Positions 32,855-41,794 of a stretch of 64,000 nucleotides of DNA are shown here, in pieces (position 1 is the first letter of the stretch; each line of letters begins with the position of its first letter). The translations under genes and the position numbers were made by a program. The notes below the pieces were generated by a model, which was not told the DNA's origin, made no database searches, and was given only the letters and a program-made list of their open reading frames with translations. Origin of the DNA: JBBQVS01 sp038211295. Lineage in GTDB: Bacteria > Chloroflexota > Ktedonobacteria > Ktedonobacterales > Ktedonobacteraceae. The DNA is taken from positions 1-64,000 of the forward strand of contig JBBQVS010000001.1 of NCBI GenBank assembly GCA_038211295.1, given 5' to 3'.

Positions 32855-33571
32855 ATGACAAAGCTTATTCGCATCTTGATTGTCGATGACCAGACGCTTG
32901 TGCGCGAAGGATTCCGCAAACTACTGGAATTGGAAGCTGATTTCGCGATTGTTGGTACAACAGGCGATGGCGAAGCCGCAGTAGCACTCGTTGAGCAACT
33001 CTATCAGCAAGGCACTCCTCCTGATGTTATTCTTATGGACATCAGGATGCCACACATGGACGGCATTGCGGCAACACAGGCGATTGTCGCGCATAGACCT
33101 GATGCTCACATCATCATTCTCACGACGTTTGATGATGTCGAGCTTATTCATGCCGGTCTGCGGGCGGGCGCACTTGGCTACTCACTCAAAGATATCACGG
33201 CGGAACAGCTTGCAATGACGATACGCACCGCCGCAAACGGGCAGGTGCTACTCCAATCTACTATTGCAAGTAAGGCTTTTTCTACGTTTACATCTGTACC
33301 GCAGGCAAGCACGGCATCACCCTCGCCAAATACACGCACGCCGCTTTCTCCCGACTATATCAACGTGGCAGTACAGGTTGAGCAGCTGACCGATCGGGAA
33401 CGTGAGGTGCTGACACTAATCGCGCAGGGCGCGTCAAATCGTGAGGTTGCCGAACGCCTCTACGTTACTGAGGGAACCGTCAAAAATCATATGACCAATA
33501 TTCTGAGTAAGTTGGGCGTGCGTGATCGCACTCAAGCAGTGCTCAAAGCGAAAGAACTGGGCTTTGTTTGA
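32855..33571 (+). CDS. NarL/LuxR-type response regulator
   Basis: 238 aa. Receiver domain 1-125 (ILIVDDQ, phospho-acceptor D62 in LMDIRMPHMDG, then LTTFDD and LKD). A ~45-residue Ser/Thr/Pro-rich linker leads to a C-terminal LuxR helix-turn-helix (LTDREREVLTLIAQGASNREVAERL, then TVKNHMTNILSKLGVRDR). It is co-transcribed with the kinase upstream. Targets are unknown. Confidence 0.94.
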   Translation: MTKLIRILIVDDQTLVREGFRKLLELEADFAIVGTTGDGEAAVALVEQLYQQGTPPDVILMDIRMPHMDGIAATQAIVAHRPDAHIIILTTFDDVELIHAGLRAGALGYSLKDITAEQLAMTIRTAANGQVLLQSTIASKAFSTFTSVPQASTASPSPNTRTPLSPDYINVAVQVEQLTDREREVLTLIAQGASNREVAERLYVTEGTVKNHMTNILSKLGVRDRTQAVLKAKELGFV

Positions 33572-33572
33572 A

Positions 33573-34184
33573 CTATTTCCCGTTCATACGGTTAAACACG
33601 GCTAGCCAGTTCGTCGCGACCTCTTTTTGCGCCTGCTGTAGCGATATTGCCCCTTTGCACACTTGGTCGTGCAGGTAATTCTCAACCTTGTCTTTTTCGT
33701 GAAAACCGGGTGTGGGTGAGGCAATTTCGGGCCAGAGGTTCGAGATATCGTTTGAGCCACCCAGCTCAAGGCTTACAAGGTGATCGACCTCGTATTGTCC
33801 TGTGGTATGACTACCTATTCCATAGGAACTATACGCCTGATTTTTTACACTCTGCGGCACGTTACGTACAGAACTCGAATAGCCAGAGACGCAGATAGCC
33901 TCTTTTGTCCCTGTGGCAAGGATGGCACCAGGAGTACAGGCAGAGTCTGGCAACCCGTTATGCGCCTGACAACCAGAAGTTTTCGTTTGTACACCAAACT
34001 TCGCCGTTCCTGTTGTATTGTCCGGCGGATTGCTGTTCCCCGATGTCGCAACAGGAGTATTGCTACTTCCCGACGGAGTTCCCGGTATAGTTGGATGTGG
34101 TTGCCGAAGATAGAAATACCCTGCAATCACGACAAGTATAACTAAAATTCCTACAATAGGAGAACTATTTCGTCCTCTTCTCAT
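33573..34184 (-). CDS. Membrane-anchored HNH-like protein
   Basis: 203 aa. One N-terminal TM helix (~10-28), a Pro/Ser/Thr/Asn-rich linker, then an outer domain with two cysteine pairs and the motif YEVDHLVSLELGGSNDISNLWPE, followed by EKDKVENYLHDQVCKG. The DH...N arrangement matches an HNH-type metal site, and the whole domain matches a family of exported HNH-like proteins known to me only as hypothetical. It may be an extracellular nuclease; activity is inferred. It converges with the response regulator gene, 1 base apart. Confidence 0.75.
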   Translation of the reverse strand: MRRGRNSSPIVGILVILVVIAGYFYLRQPHPTIPGTPSGSSNTPVATSGNSNPPDNTTGTAKFGVQTKTSGCQAHNGLPDSACTPGAILATGTKEAICVSGYSSSVRNVPQSVKNQAYSSYGIGSHTTGQYEVDHLVSLELGGSNDISNLWPEIASPTPGFHEKDKVENYLHDQVCKGAISLQQAQKEVATNWLAVFNRMNGK

Positions 34185-34262
34185 CTTAACATATCTCCTC
34201 AGCTAAATTTTGTGTGTAGGTATCATAAACGTTCTTAACAACTATTGTTGACATTACGACTA

Positions 34263-35111
34263 CTATTCGGATTGTAACACAAGCCATGAAGCAGTAAAAT
34301 TGCGTGCCTGTAGATCAGCTTTTTTTAGCCAATAGTAGAGTAATCCTGTGCTTGCCCAGCGCATTCCTGCCTGCGCGTCCGAGTCTACCTGAAACAACAG
34401 ATGCCATTCCATAGCCCCCGTCAGCAATTCTTTGGCTTGCGGATCATTGATATCGGTTACACCATGAGAAGTAAGTTGGCATTGCGAACGCATATCGTCT
34501 TGCAACGTTTCAGGATTACCAAGCAGACGGGTATGCGTGGCGGCATGATCTTCTACGGTAGGAAACGTCGCATACAGCGTCTCATAGTGTTGCTGCTCTT
34601 CTTGCGTCCAGTCAAAGTTCGGTAGCTCAAGCTCCGGTTGCAATGCTAAGGTCAGCTCACTCACGAAAGTGAGCATACACGCTTTGAACTGGCTCGTCGT
34701 GGGAAGAGTCGCGGGTGCTCCAGTACGCTGAAGTTTAGCAGGCTTTTCGACAAAAAGAACTGTCCAGCCACCCTTGTCAGCAGGGTCAGCACCGTAGGTC
34801 TCCTGTTGCGCGTCATAAAAAAACCAGAGCATACCCTGTTCAGGCAAAGCACCCGCGATATCGTGTGCATGCACATCGGCAAGACGAATTTGCGCGAGAA
34901 AGGATTGTGGCACACCTTTCCATTCCGGCCACACTATACCTACTGGCAAATCAGGCACGCCGCCAAGCTTTGACGCACCAACTTCTACTGTGTCTTCCGC
35001 CACAGGCGTTGGCAAGAGCCGAATTGACGCTTTTGTAAGCGCATCAATGTCTTTTGTGACGCGTGTCAGTCCAGCCGCGATAAAAGCAGTCTGCACACCA
35101 GCTTTGTTCAT
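34263..35111 (-). CDS. DUF1963 (YwqG-like) protein
   Basis: 282 aa from ATG 35111; GGAGG lies just upstream within the codons of a longer frame that starts at 35123. It has the DUF1963 pattern SKLGGVPDLPVGIVWPEWKG, SFLAQIRLADV, GMLWFFYD and a C-terminal LLFQVDSD.AGMRWASTGLLYYWL. The family is widespread in bacteria, and its biochemical role is not known to me. No signal peptide, so cytoplasmic. Confidence 0.85.
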   Translation of the reverse strand: MNKAGVQTAFIAAGLTRVTKDIDALTKASIRLLPTPVAEDTVEVGASKLGGVPDLPVGIVWPEWKGVPQSFLAQIRLADVHAHDIAGALPEQGMLWFFYDAQQETYGADPADKGGWTVLFVEKPAKLQRTGAPATLPTTSQFKACMLTFVSELTLALQPELELPNFDWTQEEQQHYETLYATFPTVEDHAATHTRLLGNPETLQDDMRSQCQLTSHGVTDINDPQAKELLTGAMEWHLLFQVDSDAQAGMRWASTGLLYYWLKKADLQARNFTASWLVLQSE

Positions 35112-35163
35112 AAGAACCTCCATTTCTTTGTCTTACGAAGAGAAAGACGGAACAGCTTCATCC

Positions 35164-35192
35164 TTGACATATACTTCCAGAAACCGTAGACT
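35164..35192 (+). promoter_or_regulatory. Promoter of the GH13 gene
   Basis: TTGACA (35164-35169), 17-base spacer, TAGACT (35187-35192), 79 bases before the ATG at 35271. Confidence 0.5.
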
Positions 35193-35270
35193 ATTCTATA
35201 GTAGACGTGTCAACAATTTACCAACAAACTACAAAGTGAGTCTTACTCCACAAAGAAGAGGAGAACTCTT

Positions 35271-37166
35271 ATGACCATCGTTGATTTCTTTTTCTCGCCT
35301 TATCCCACAGCACAAGCACGACGCTTACAGGCCGCCCTTGCTGATGGAATAGCACACGGTAGTCGTATTATGCCACACGATCCTTTGCCAGATACACCCG
35401 TGACACTGCTATTTTCTGTGAACGCGCAGTTACCAATTGAGCATATCGCAGCCTATTATACAACTGATGGCTCACCACCCGTTGGGTTAAAGGGTATCGT
35501 ATCGCAGGGAGCGCGAGTGATGGCGGAGCGAGGAGAAACGACGCAAGAGACTGACAGTGATGTTCACTCATGGTACGCATTGCTACCCGCACAACCCGAC
35601 GGAACGCTCGTGCGCTACTGCGTCGATGGATGGAACGAACGCGGCGGGTACTGGCAGGCAGACAATGTTGAGCCGGTGAGCGTTCCCCCGATGGGTGGGC
35701 GAATATTCGCGTATCATGTTGATCGCTGGGCCGCACCTGAATGGTGGGGCGATGCCATCGTCTATCACATTTTTGTAGACCGCTTTAATGCAGCAGTCGA
35801 GGAACCCCGTCTACTCGATCACAACCAGCGCGAGATTACAGGTTTCTTTGGTGGGACACTACAAGGCGTTATAGAAAAACTCGACTATATTCAGCAACTG
35901 GGGGCAAACTGTATCTGGCTCTCTCCACTCTTCGAGAGCGCGACACATCATGGCTATAACGCGTCAGATTATTACACAGTAGCGCGACGCTATGGAACAA
36001 ACGAGACATTACGCAAGCTTACACATGAGGCACATCAGCGTGGGATGCGCGTTCTGTTTGACTTTGTCGCCAATCATACCTCCAATCAGCACGCGGCATT
36101 TATAGACGCACTTGCTCATCCCGATGGTGCGATGGCGCAATGGTATGCCATTAGTGATACTACTGCCAACAGCTATCGTAATTACGCGGGCGTCAGTGAT
36201 ATGCCAGAGTTGCGAACAGACCATCCCGCTGTACAACGATATCTCATCGATGCCGCGAAGTATTGGCTACACGATCTGGGAGCCGATGGTCTGCGCCTAG
36301 ATTATGTGCCGGGGCCATCTCATGCGTTCTGGACGGTTTTTCAACAAGCAATCAAGACCAACTTTCCTAACGCGGTGACAGTTGGTGAGATTACGGCCCC
36401 ACTGTCGGAGATCGCGGACTATGCGGGACGTGTCGATGCCTTCATGGATTTTCCACTGACACATCTGCTCCGCCAGACGTTCGCGCTACGCTCTCTTCCG
36501 CTTACGACACTGCTTGCTCAACTTGACGCACACCACTCACCGACAGACATGAGTAGCGCGACCCTGCTCGATAATCACGACATGCACCGCTTTCTCTGGA
36601 TAGCGGATGAGCATATTGAGCGACTCAAGCTCGCGGCAGTCTGCCACCTGACTCTGGAAGGCACTCCGATTGTGTACTATGGAACAGAGGTTGGCCTTTC
36701 ACAGTACGATGATGCTCACAAAGAGAACGCCTACGCTCGCGCTCCTATGCTGTGGGATGAGCGGCAGGATACGTCGCTGCTCCAGCTCTACCGTGAGTTA
36801 ATCGCGCTTCGTAATACTCACGCGGTGTTGCGACATGGCACAAGAATGACGCTTGCCACTGAGCTACTCAATAGAGAGAATATATCTGCTGAGAGTCGCG
36901 AACAGGTCGGTGGTTACATTCGTGTGTTGGGGCAAAGCTACATCTTTGTCTTCTTGAATAATAGTACGCAGAACATTTCACTTCGCCTATCGCTTGCCGC
37001 GACCCTCAAGCAAGCAGGGATTGAAGGTACACCTGACCTGCTGAAGACGCTTTTCTCAATGCATGAAACACAACTCATCCGTGTCTCTAACGGCTACCTT
37101 GAAGTAGCACTGGCAGCACTCACTGGTGTACTCGTGGGAAGTGGAGAGACAATCACGGACATATAG
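35271..37166 (+). CDS. GH13 alpha-amylase-family enzyme (cyclomaltodextrinase/neopullulanase-like)
   Basis: 631 aa with no signal peptide, so it acts in the cytoplasm. Residues ~1-150 form a beta-sandwich N-terminal domain; the GH13 barrel starts at YHIFVDRFNA. Catalytic residues: nucleophile D344 in DGLRLDY, acid/base E373 in VGEIT, and D437 in LLDNHDMHR. A C-terminal beta domain follows. It probably hydrolyses or rearranges maltodextrins brought in by the MalEFG-like transporter encoded 1 kb downstream. The exact linkage specificity cannot be told. Confidence 0.88.
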   Translation: MTIVDFFFSPYPTAQARRLQAALADGIAHGSRIMPHDPLPDTPVTLLFSVNAQLPIEHIAAYYTTDGSPPVGLKGIVSQGARVMAERGETTQETDSDVHSWYALLPAQPDGTLVRYCVDGWNERGGYWQADNVEPVSVPPMGGRIFAYHVDRWAAPEWWGDAIVYHIFVDRFNAAVEEPRLLDHNQREITGFFGGTLQGVIEKLDYIQQLGANCIWLSPLFESATHHGYNASDYYTVARRYGTNETLRKLTHEAHQRGMRVLFDFVANHTSNQHAAFIDALAHPDGAMAQWYAISDTTANSYRNYAGVSDMPELRTDHPAVQRYLIDAAKYWLHDLGADGLRLDYVPGPSHAFWTVFQQAIKTNFPNAVTVGEITAPLSEIADYAGRVDAFMDFPLTHLLRQTFALRSLPLTTLLAQLDAHHSPTDMSSATLLDNHDMHRFLWIADEHIERLKLAAVCHLTLEGTPIVYYGTEVGLSQYDDAHKENAYARAPMLWDERQDTSLLQLYRELIALRNTHAVLRHGTRMTLATELLNRENISAESREQVGGYIRVLGQSYIFVFLNNSTQNISLRLSLAATLKQAGIEGTPDLLKTLFSMHETQLIRVSNGYLEVALAALTGVLVGSGETITDI

Positions 37167-37212
37167 AACGAGTTCTTTGTAACGCTGCCCAGAACTAATA
37201 GAGAGGGAACAG

Positions 37213-37230
37213 ACTGTGAGAGGTCACAGT
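37213..37230. promoter_or_regulatory. Palindrome between the GH13 and MarR genes
   Basis: ACTGTGA-GAGG-TCACAGT, 7-base arms with a 4-base spacer. The half-sites look like CRP/FNR-family sites (TGTGA/TCACA), but CRP spacing is 6; 4 is the FNR spacing. Confidence 0.35.
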
Positions 37231-37319
37231 GAGCTGACGTAGTTATAGCCAGAGTCTATCCTATACGTGTAACCGGGGAAACAATGCACATTTTGCGAGA
37301 GCCACAAAAGTAGTACACC

Positions 37320-37343
37320 AAACAGTTGACAAATCAACTGTTT
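37320..37343. promoter_or_regulatory. Operator-like palindrome over the marR -35
   Basis: AAACAGTTGA-CAAA-TCAACTGTTT: perfect 10-base arms, 4-base spacer. It covers the -35 TTGACA of the MarR-type gene, so it is a strong candidate for autoregulation. Confidence 0.6.
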
Positions 37344-37354
37344 CTGACTATACT
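37326..37354 (+). promoter_or_regulatory. Promoter of the MarR-type gene
   Basis: -35 TTGACA (37326-37331), 17-base spacer, -10 TATACT (37349-37354); start codon 48 bases further on. Confidence 0.75.
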
Positions 37355-37401
37355 ATTAGCAGTGAGTTACAACAATCCTGCTACCGTGAAGGGTGTACTT
37401 C

Positions 37402-37878
37402 ATGAATACATTTGGCAATGATGCTGGTGTGGAGCATGAGATGTATCAGGTACTGACGAAAACGTTTCTGCTTTTAGATGACTGTGATCGTCAGTTTTTT
37501 GCAGAGTATGGATTGAGTACACGGCAATTCTGGGCGTTACAGCACTTGCATAAGCGGCAAGCGTGTTCGATGGTTGATCTTAGTCGTGTGTTATTCACCG
37601 ATAAAAGCAATGTAACCGGCATTGTTGATCGATTGGAACGCCTTCATCTGGTCACACGAACAACAGATGTGCGTGATCGTCGCGTTGTTTTACTCACGCT
37701 TACGCCGGAAGGTCGGCAACTACGCGAAACGGTCAGTGAGCAACATAATGTTCGTGTGCATAACCTGATGCGTGTGGTCAATGGTGTATCTTTGCACACA
37801 TTATTAGAGTATTTACAAACGATCAGTTGCAACATTGAAGCATACCTAGGGCAAGCACGCGACGTAGAAGCGTCATAG
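37402..37878 (+). CDS. MarR-family transcriptional regulator
   Basis: 158 aa from ATG 37402 (GAAGGG site upstream; a GTG three codons earlier is less well placed). It is a winged helix-turn-helix repressor type: STRQFWALQHLHKRQACSMVDLSRVLFTDKSNVTGIVDRLERLHLVTR, then the wing DVRDRRVVLLTLTPEGRQL. It probably binds as a dimer to the palindrome over its own promoter. The effector is unknown; its place between a GH13 enzyme and a sugar transporter suggests, but does not prove, sugar-related control. Confidence 0.92.
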   Translation: MNTFGNDAGVEHEMYQVLTKTFLLLDDCDRQFFAEYGLSTRQFWALQHLHKRQACSMVDLSRVLFTDKSNVTGIVDRLERLHLVTRTTDVRDRRVVLLTLTPEGRQLRETVSEQHNVRVHNLMRVVNGVSLHTLLEYLQTISCNIEAYLGQARDVEAS

Positions 37879-38260
37879 AAAACGTGCAATGTGCGAGGTA
37901 GAGCGATTGCGACAATTTGCGTCTACAGACCCTGTATTGCGGACATGTTCTATGCATCGTATTGCTACGAGCGTAGAGAGTTTTCCTGACGTATCATTAT
38001 CGTATTGTGCGATGGAGCACAAAGGAGGAAAACGCCTCTTGCACCACCCATATCTTTTTAATGCATGTTGCTGAGCGAACAACATGTCGTACTCATCCTC
38101 ATGTCCCGCGCGGGTAGGCTCCGCGTTTTCGCGCACAGCTGCTCTTGTTCATGTCATGATGCATTCACACAACACGTGTGATGCATGTTCATAGCCAAGC
38201 ATACAGGGGAAAAGGGAAACACTGGTGTTCCTGCACTTCCCTATCATGGAGGATTCGGTT
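37879..38260. other. Upstream region of the malE-like gene
   Basis: 382 bases with no convincing gene. It holds a CCCGCGCGGG palindrome (~38105-38114) and an imperfect inverted repeat at 38159-38186 (ATGCATTCACAC / GTGTGATGCAT) about 75 bases before the start codon, a possible operator. No clear -35/-10 pair was found. Confidence 0.4.
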
Positions 38261-39517
38261 ATGTCTTTCAAGCGCATTTCCAAGTACGTCTTGCCACTTG
38301 CCCTTTTGTTCACGCTCTTTCTTACGGCGTGCGGTGGGAGCAGTAGTGGCGGCAGTGGCAGTACATCCGCGACCACGCAAAACATCACCGTTAGCGTGTG
38401 GCACGCCTGGACAGGTGATTATCTTACCGCGAAACAGGCGATCTTTGATGCCTATCACAAGGCCCATCCCAACGTCACTTTCAAACTTGTACATCAAGAC
38501 GATGTTGTCGCCAAGTCGATCACTGCTGTAAAGGCGGGCAACGGCCCCGATATCATCGACTATGCCGATGATAACCTGGGCAAGCTCGCCTCAAGTAATG
38601 TCGTGGTTCCTTTGGACAAATACTTTGGCAGCGATTATGTCAATCAGAACTTCAGTAAAGCTGCCGCCGAAGCTGTCACCTTCAACGGGCATGTCTATGG
38701 TCTGCCGGAGACCGTCGAAGCCATCACAATGATGTACAACAAAGCTCTTGTTCAGGCTAGCGACCTCCCCAAAACAACCGATGATATGCTGACCTTCTCA
38801 AAGAGCTATGCCGCAAAGAACCCTGGCAAGTATGGTATCGTCTGGGATGTGAACAACGCCTACACTGCCGCAGCGTTCTACTATGGCTATGGCGCGAAAT
38901 ACGTTACATCCGATGGCAAAGCGCACCTTGACTCGCCCGAAGCCCTTGCCGCAACCAAGTTTATTGGTTCGTTCAATCAGTATCTGCCCAAGCAGATCAC
39001 GTATGATGTTGCTTCCTCACTCTTCACAGAGGGCAAGGCCGCAATCATCATTAATGGCCCCTGGTCATATTCAGACTACGCAAACAAGGCCAAACTGAAC
39101 CTCGGCTTCGCGACCTTGCCGATCGTTGCATCGACAAACACACCCGCGAAACCCTTTGTCGGCGTGAAGACACTGTGGGTTACAAAAAACGCCAAAGATG
39201 TTGCGACAGCAGCAGATGTTATTAAGTTTTTTACCAGCAAGGATCAGCAGATCAACATGGTCAAGGTCACAGGCGAAATTCCAGCAAACACTGCTGCCGC
39301 CGATGATCCAGCAGTCGCAAGCAATCCCGCGATTGCCGGTTATGCAGCGCAGGCCAAGCTCGGCACGGCTCTTCCAAATACCCCGTATATGTCGGCATTA
39401 TGGACACCTGTACAGAGTGCGCTGACCGCCGTCTGGAATAAGTCGCAAACACCGGAACAAGCCATGGCTGCCGCACAGAGTGCAGCAACGAAGGGTATCT
39501 CGCAGATCACTTCATAG
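38261..39517 (+). CDS. ABC transporter sugar-binding lipoprotein (MalE-like)
   Basis: 418 aa from ATG 38261 (GGAGG 8 bases upstream). Lipoprotein signal with lipobox LTACG, then a Gly/Ser-rich linker. The mature protein is a family-1 extracellular solute-binding protein: ITVSVWHAWTGDY, GNGPDIIDYADDNLGKLA, YGLPETVEAITMMYNK, FTEGKAAIIINGPWSY. It captures a sugar, probably a maltodextrin given the neighbours, and hands it to the two permeases downstream. A terminator-like hairpin follows it, so it is likely made in excess over the permeases. Confidence 0.93.
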   Translation: MSFKRISKYVLPLALLFTLFLTACGGSSSGGSGSTSATTQNITVSVWHAWTGDYLTAKQAIFDAYHKAHPNVTFKLVHQDDVVAKSITAVKAGNGPDIIDYADDNLGKLASSNVVVPLDKYFGSDYVNQNFSKAAAEAVTFNGHVYGLPETVEAITMMYNKALVQASDLPKTTDDMLTFSKSYAAKNPGKYGIVWDVNNAYTAAAFYYGYGAKYVTSDGKAHLDSPEALAATKFIGSFNQYLPKQITYDVASSLFTEGKAAIIINGPWSYSDYANKAKLNLGFATLPIVASTNTPAKPFVGVKTLWVTKNAKDVATAADVIKFFTSKDQQINMVKVTGEIPANTAAADDPAVASNPAIAGYAAQAKLGTALPNTPYMSALWTPVQSALTAVWNKSQTPEQAMAAAQSAATKGISQITS

Positions 39518-39577
39518 GTGGGTGTAAACACGGCATCCCCGATTTCGCAGTAAACGCTCGCGTGTAGCGAGAACTTG

Positions 39578-39618
39578 AAAGGCGGAGACCAGTACCTTCA
39601 TTGGCTCTCCGCCTTTTT
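39578..39618 (+). terminator. Hairpin between malE- and malF-like genes (partial terminator)
   Basis: AAAGGCGGAGA and TCTCCGCCTTT (11-base arms, loop 17) followed by TT. It sits 60 bases after the binding-protein stop and would lower read-through into the permease genes. Confidence 0.7.
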
Positions 39619-39805
39619 CCATAAGCGCATCTCTTCAACATCTTTTTTCGTCGGGCAACCGTTATACAAAAAGGAGTTATCCACCCATTCTTTCTATAAA
39701 GGCGCGAAGAGAGCAACCTTTATTCCGAAACGGCGTCGTTTTGCATCAGAAAGGATTTACCACTATGCAGTGTCTGACCAGAACATCTGAAAAGGGGAGA
39801 AAGCA

Positions 39806-40732
39806 ATGATTAAGGTAAGTCGTGGTACTGTCTTTCTTTATCTGCTCCCGATGATTATTACCATCGGTTTAATCACGTTGTGGCCCATCATCTACACGTT
39901 TTATCTCTCATTTACAAACTATACTCTGTTCAACTCTGACAACTACGGTTTGATTGGACTGGGCAACTATCAAAAGTTGTTCTTCACAACTGATACTGAC
40001 CTCTTCTTTGTCATTGGTCAGACACTCCTCTACGTTGTGGTCTGCGTCTTCTTTTTCCTGCTGATAGGAATGACAACGGCCCTTGCCTTGAACAACCCGA
40101 AAATCAAGGGGTTAGGCTTCTGGCGTGTCGCGCTGCTTGTTCCCTGGGCCGCCCCATCAGGTATCACGGCGTTGATTTGGAAGTTCCTCTTCAACTATGA
40201 CTTTGGCCCCATTAACCAGATTGGACGCGTCTTCTTCGGCAAAGGTTTTGGTATTCCCTGGATTACCACTCCCTGGGGGGCTTTCATCGCGGTAGTGATC
40301 GTTAATGTCTGGCTCTCTTACCCCTTCTTCACCATTGTTATTCTCGGTGCGCTCCAGAGTGTTCCGCAAGAACTGAGCGAGGCCGCGAATGTCGATGGCG
40401 CGGGTGCATGGCAACGTTTTGTCTCTGTTACGCTACCTCTGCTCCGACCTGCGATTACGCCCGCGACTATTCTTAGCGCGATTACTACCTTTCAAATGTT
40501 CACCACCGTCTACCTCATCACGCAGGGTGGCCCCGTAACAAGTGCTGACAAGCCCGGCTTTACTGAATTTGTGATGTTGTATATGTACAAGCGCATTCTT
40601 GGCTCCGATGTTGCGAATCCACATTATGCATTCATCGCAGCGTTCGCGATTGTGATGTTCGTTATTCTCGGTTCAGCAACATTCCTAGCGCGATCTCTTG
40701 GTCAATCAAGAAGAAAGGAAGCATTAGCATGA
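39806..40732 (+). CDS. ABC sugar transporter permease (MalF-like)
   Basis: 308 aa, six TM segments. It has the binding-protein-dependent permease signature EAANVDGAGAWQRFVSVTLPLLRPAI (EAA loop, which docks the ATPase). It carries the short N-terminus of simple MalF/UgpA-type proteins, not the large periplasmic loop of enterobacterial MalF. GGGGAG lies upstream of the ATG. The stop overlaps the malG-like start by 4 bases (ATGA). Confidence 0.93.
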   Translation: MIKVSRGTVFLYLLPMIITIGLITLWPIIYTFYLSFTNYTLFNSDNYGLIGLGNYQKLFFTTDTDLFFVIGQTLLYVVVCVFFFLLIGMTTALALNNPKIKGLGFWRVALLVPWAAPSGITALIWKFLFNYDFGPINQIGRVFFGKGFGIPWITTPWGAFIAVVIVNVWLSYPFFTIVILGALQSVPQELSEAANVDGAGAWQRFVSVTLPLLRPAITPATILSAITTFQMFTTVYLITQGGPVTSADKPGFTEFVMLYMYKRILGSDVANPHYAFIAAFAIVMFVILGSATFLARSLGQSRRKEALA

Positions 40733-41688
40733 GCGATCAGTCGATGAATGCAAGTACCTCAAGTGAAGCCATTTCAACAACACAGCGCGTTGTTCCCACG
40801 AAGACACGTGCAAGCGAAGACTCGTTTGCCATCACGATGCAACGCCGCGTTTTGCCAAATCTGGGTGTAGTCATGATCTATCTATTTTTGACTATCATGA
40901 CAATTTTTGCGCTCTTTCCGGTGTATTATGTCATTCAAGCATCACTCGCCGGCGCGCAAAATTTGTACACAACCGATCTGCACATACTGCCCGCTAACCC
41001 GACATTTGACAACTATATCTACGCATTTACACAGTTGCCATTATTGAACTGGGTAGGCAATACGTTTATCGTGTGTAGTATCACAACGATTGTTGGCCTA
41101 GCCTTTTCGACGACAGGTGCATACGCCCTCTCACGTTTTCGCTTCAATGGGCGCGAGGCCACATTGAACGGACTCCTGGCAATTCAGGCGTTCCCCGCGC
41201 TACTCGCCTTGCCCGCGTACTACCTCCTGCTCAACGCACTCGGCTTAATCAACAACCTGGCGGGCTTGATTATCGTCTATTCGGCGGGTACACTGGTCTT
41301 TGGAGCATGGAACATCAAAGGCTACTTCGATACGCTACCTGTCGAGCTAGAGCAGGCCGCGATGATCGATGGCGCAACACACTTTCAAGCCTTCTGGCGC
41401 ATCACATTGCCGCTCGCAACACCTGCGATTGCAGCTTCGGCGATTTTCATGTTTATCGGTGGTTGGAATGAGTACGCCCTGGCGAATCTTGTGCTTAACG
41501 CGAACGATGCGGCAGGCAGTAACCTGACCTTTATTCTGGGCCTCTATAGTCTTCAGAGTGACTATCACACCCCCTGGGGCATTTTCGCGGCAAGTTCGGT
41601 CATCATCTCGGTTCCCCTGATCGCGCTGTTCCTGTATGCACAACGCTTCTTCAAATCCGGCCTCACCATCGGCGGTGTTAAAGGATAA
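40729..41688 (+). CDS. ABC sugar transporter permease (MalG-like)
   Basis: 319 aa, six TM segments after a polar 40-residue N-terminus rich in Ser/Thr. It has the EAA-type loop EQAAMIDGATHFQAFWRITLPLATPAI. It pairs with the MalF-like protein. No ATPase (MalK/MsmX type) follows in the window, so the transporter must use an ATPase encoded elsewhere. A strong bidirectional terminator lies 35 bases after the stop. Confidence 0.93.
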   Translation: MSDQSMNASTSSEAISTTQRVVPTKTRASEDSFAITMQRRVLPNLGVVMIYLFLTIMTIFALFPVYYVIQASLAGAQNLYTTDLHILPANPTFDNYIYAFTQLPLLNWVGNTFIVCSITTIVGLAFSTTGAYALSRFRFNGREATLNGLLAIQAFPALLALPAYYLLLNALGLINNLAGLIIVYSAGTLVFGAWNIKGYFDTLPVELEQAAMIDGATHFQAFWRITLPLATPAIAASAIFMFIGGWNEYALANLVLNANDAAGSNLTFILGLYSLQSDYHTPWGIFAASSVIISVPLIALFLYAQRFFKSGLTIGGVKG

Positions 41689-41722
41689 AAGGTAAGAGTC
41701 AAGATAAGTTTGTAGAGTTCGT

Positions 41723-41768
41723 AGTAAAGAGAAGGCAGATGTTGTGCAACATCTGCCTTCTCTTTACT
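41723..41768. terminator. 22-base-pair perfect hairpin between malG- and ftsH genes
   Basis: Arms of 22 bases (from AGTAAAGAGAAGG to CCTTCTCTTTACT) with a 2-base loop TG. It lies between convergent genes and serves both directions. Confidence 0.85.
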
Positions 41769-41794
41769 CTATTTGAAGAGGTGCTTTTGTGTGC

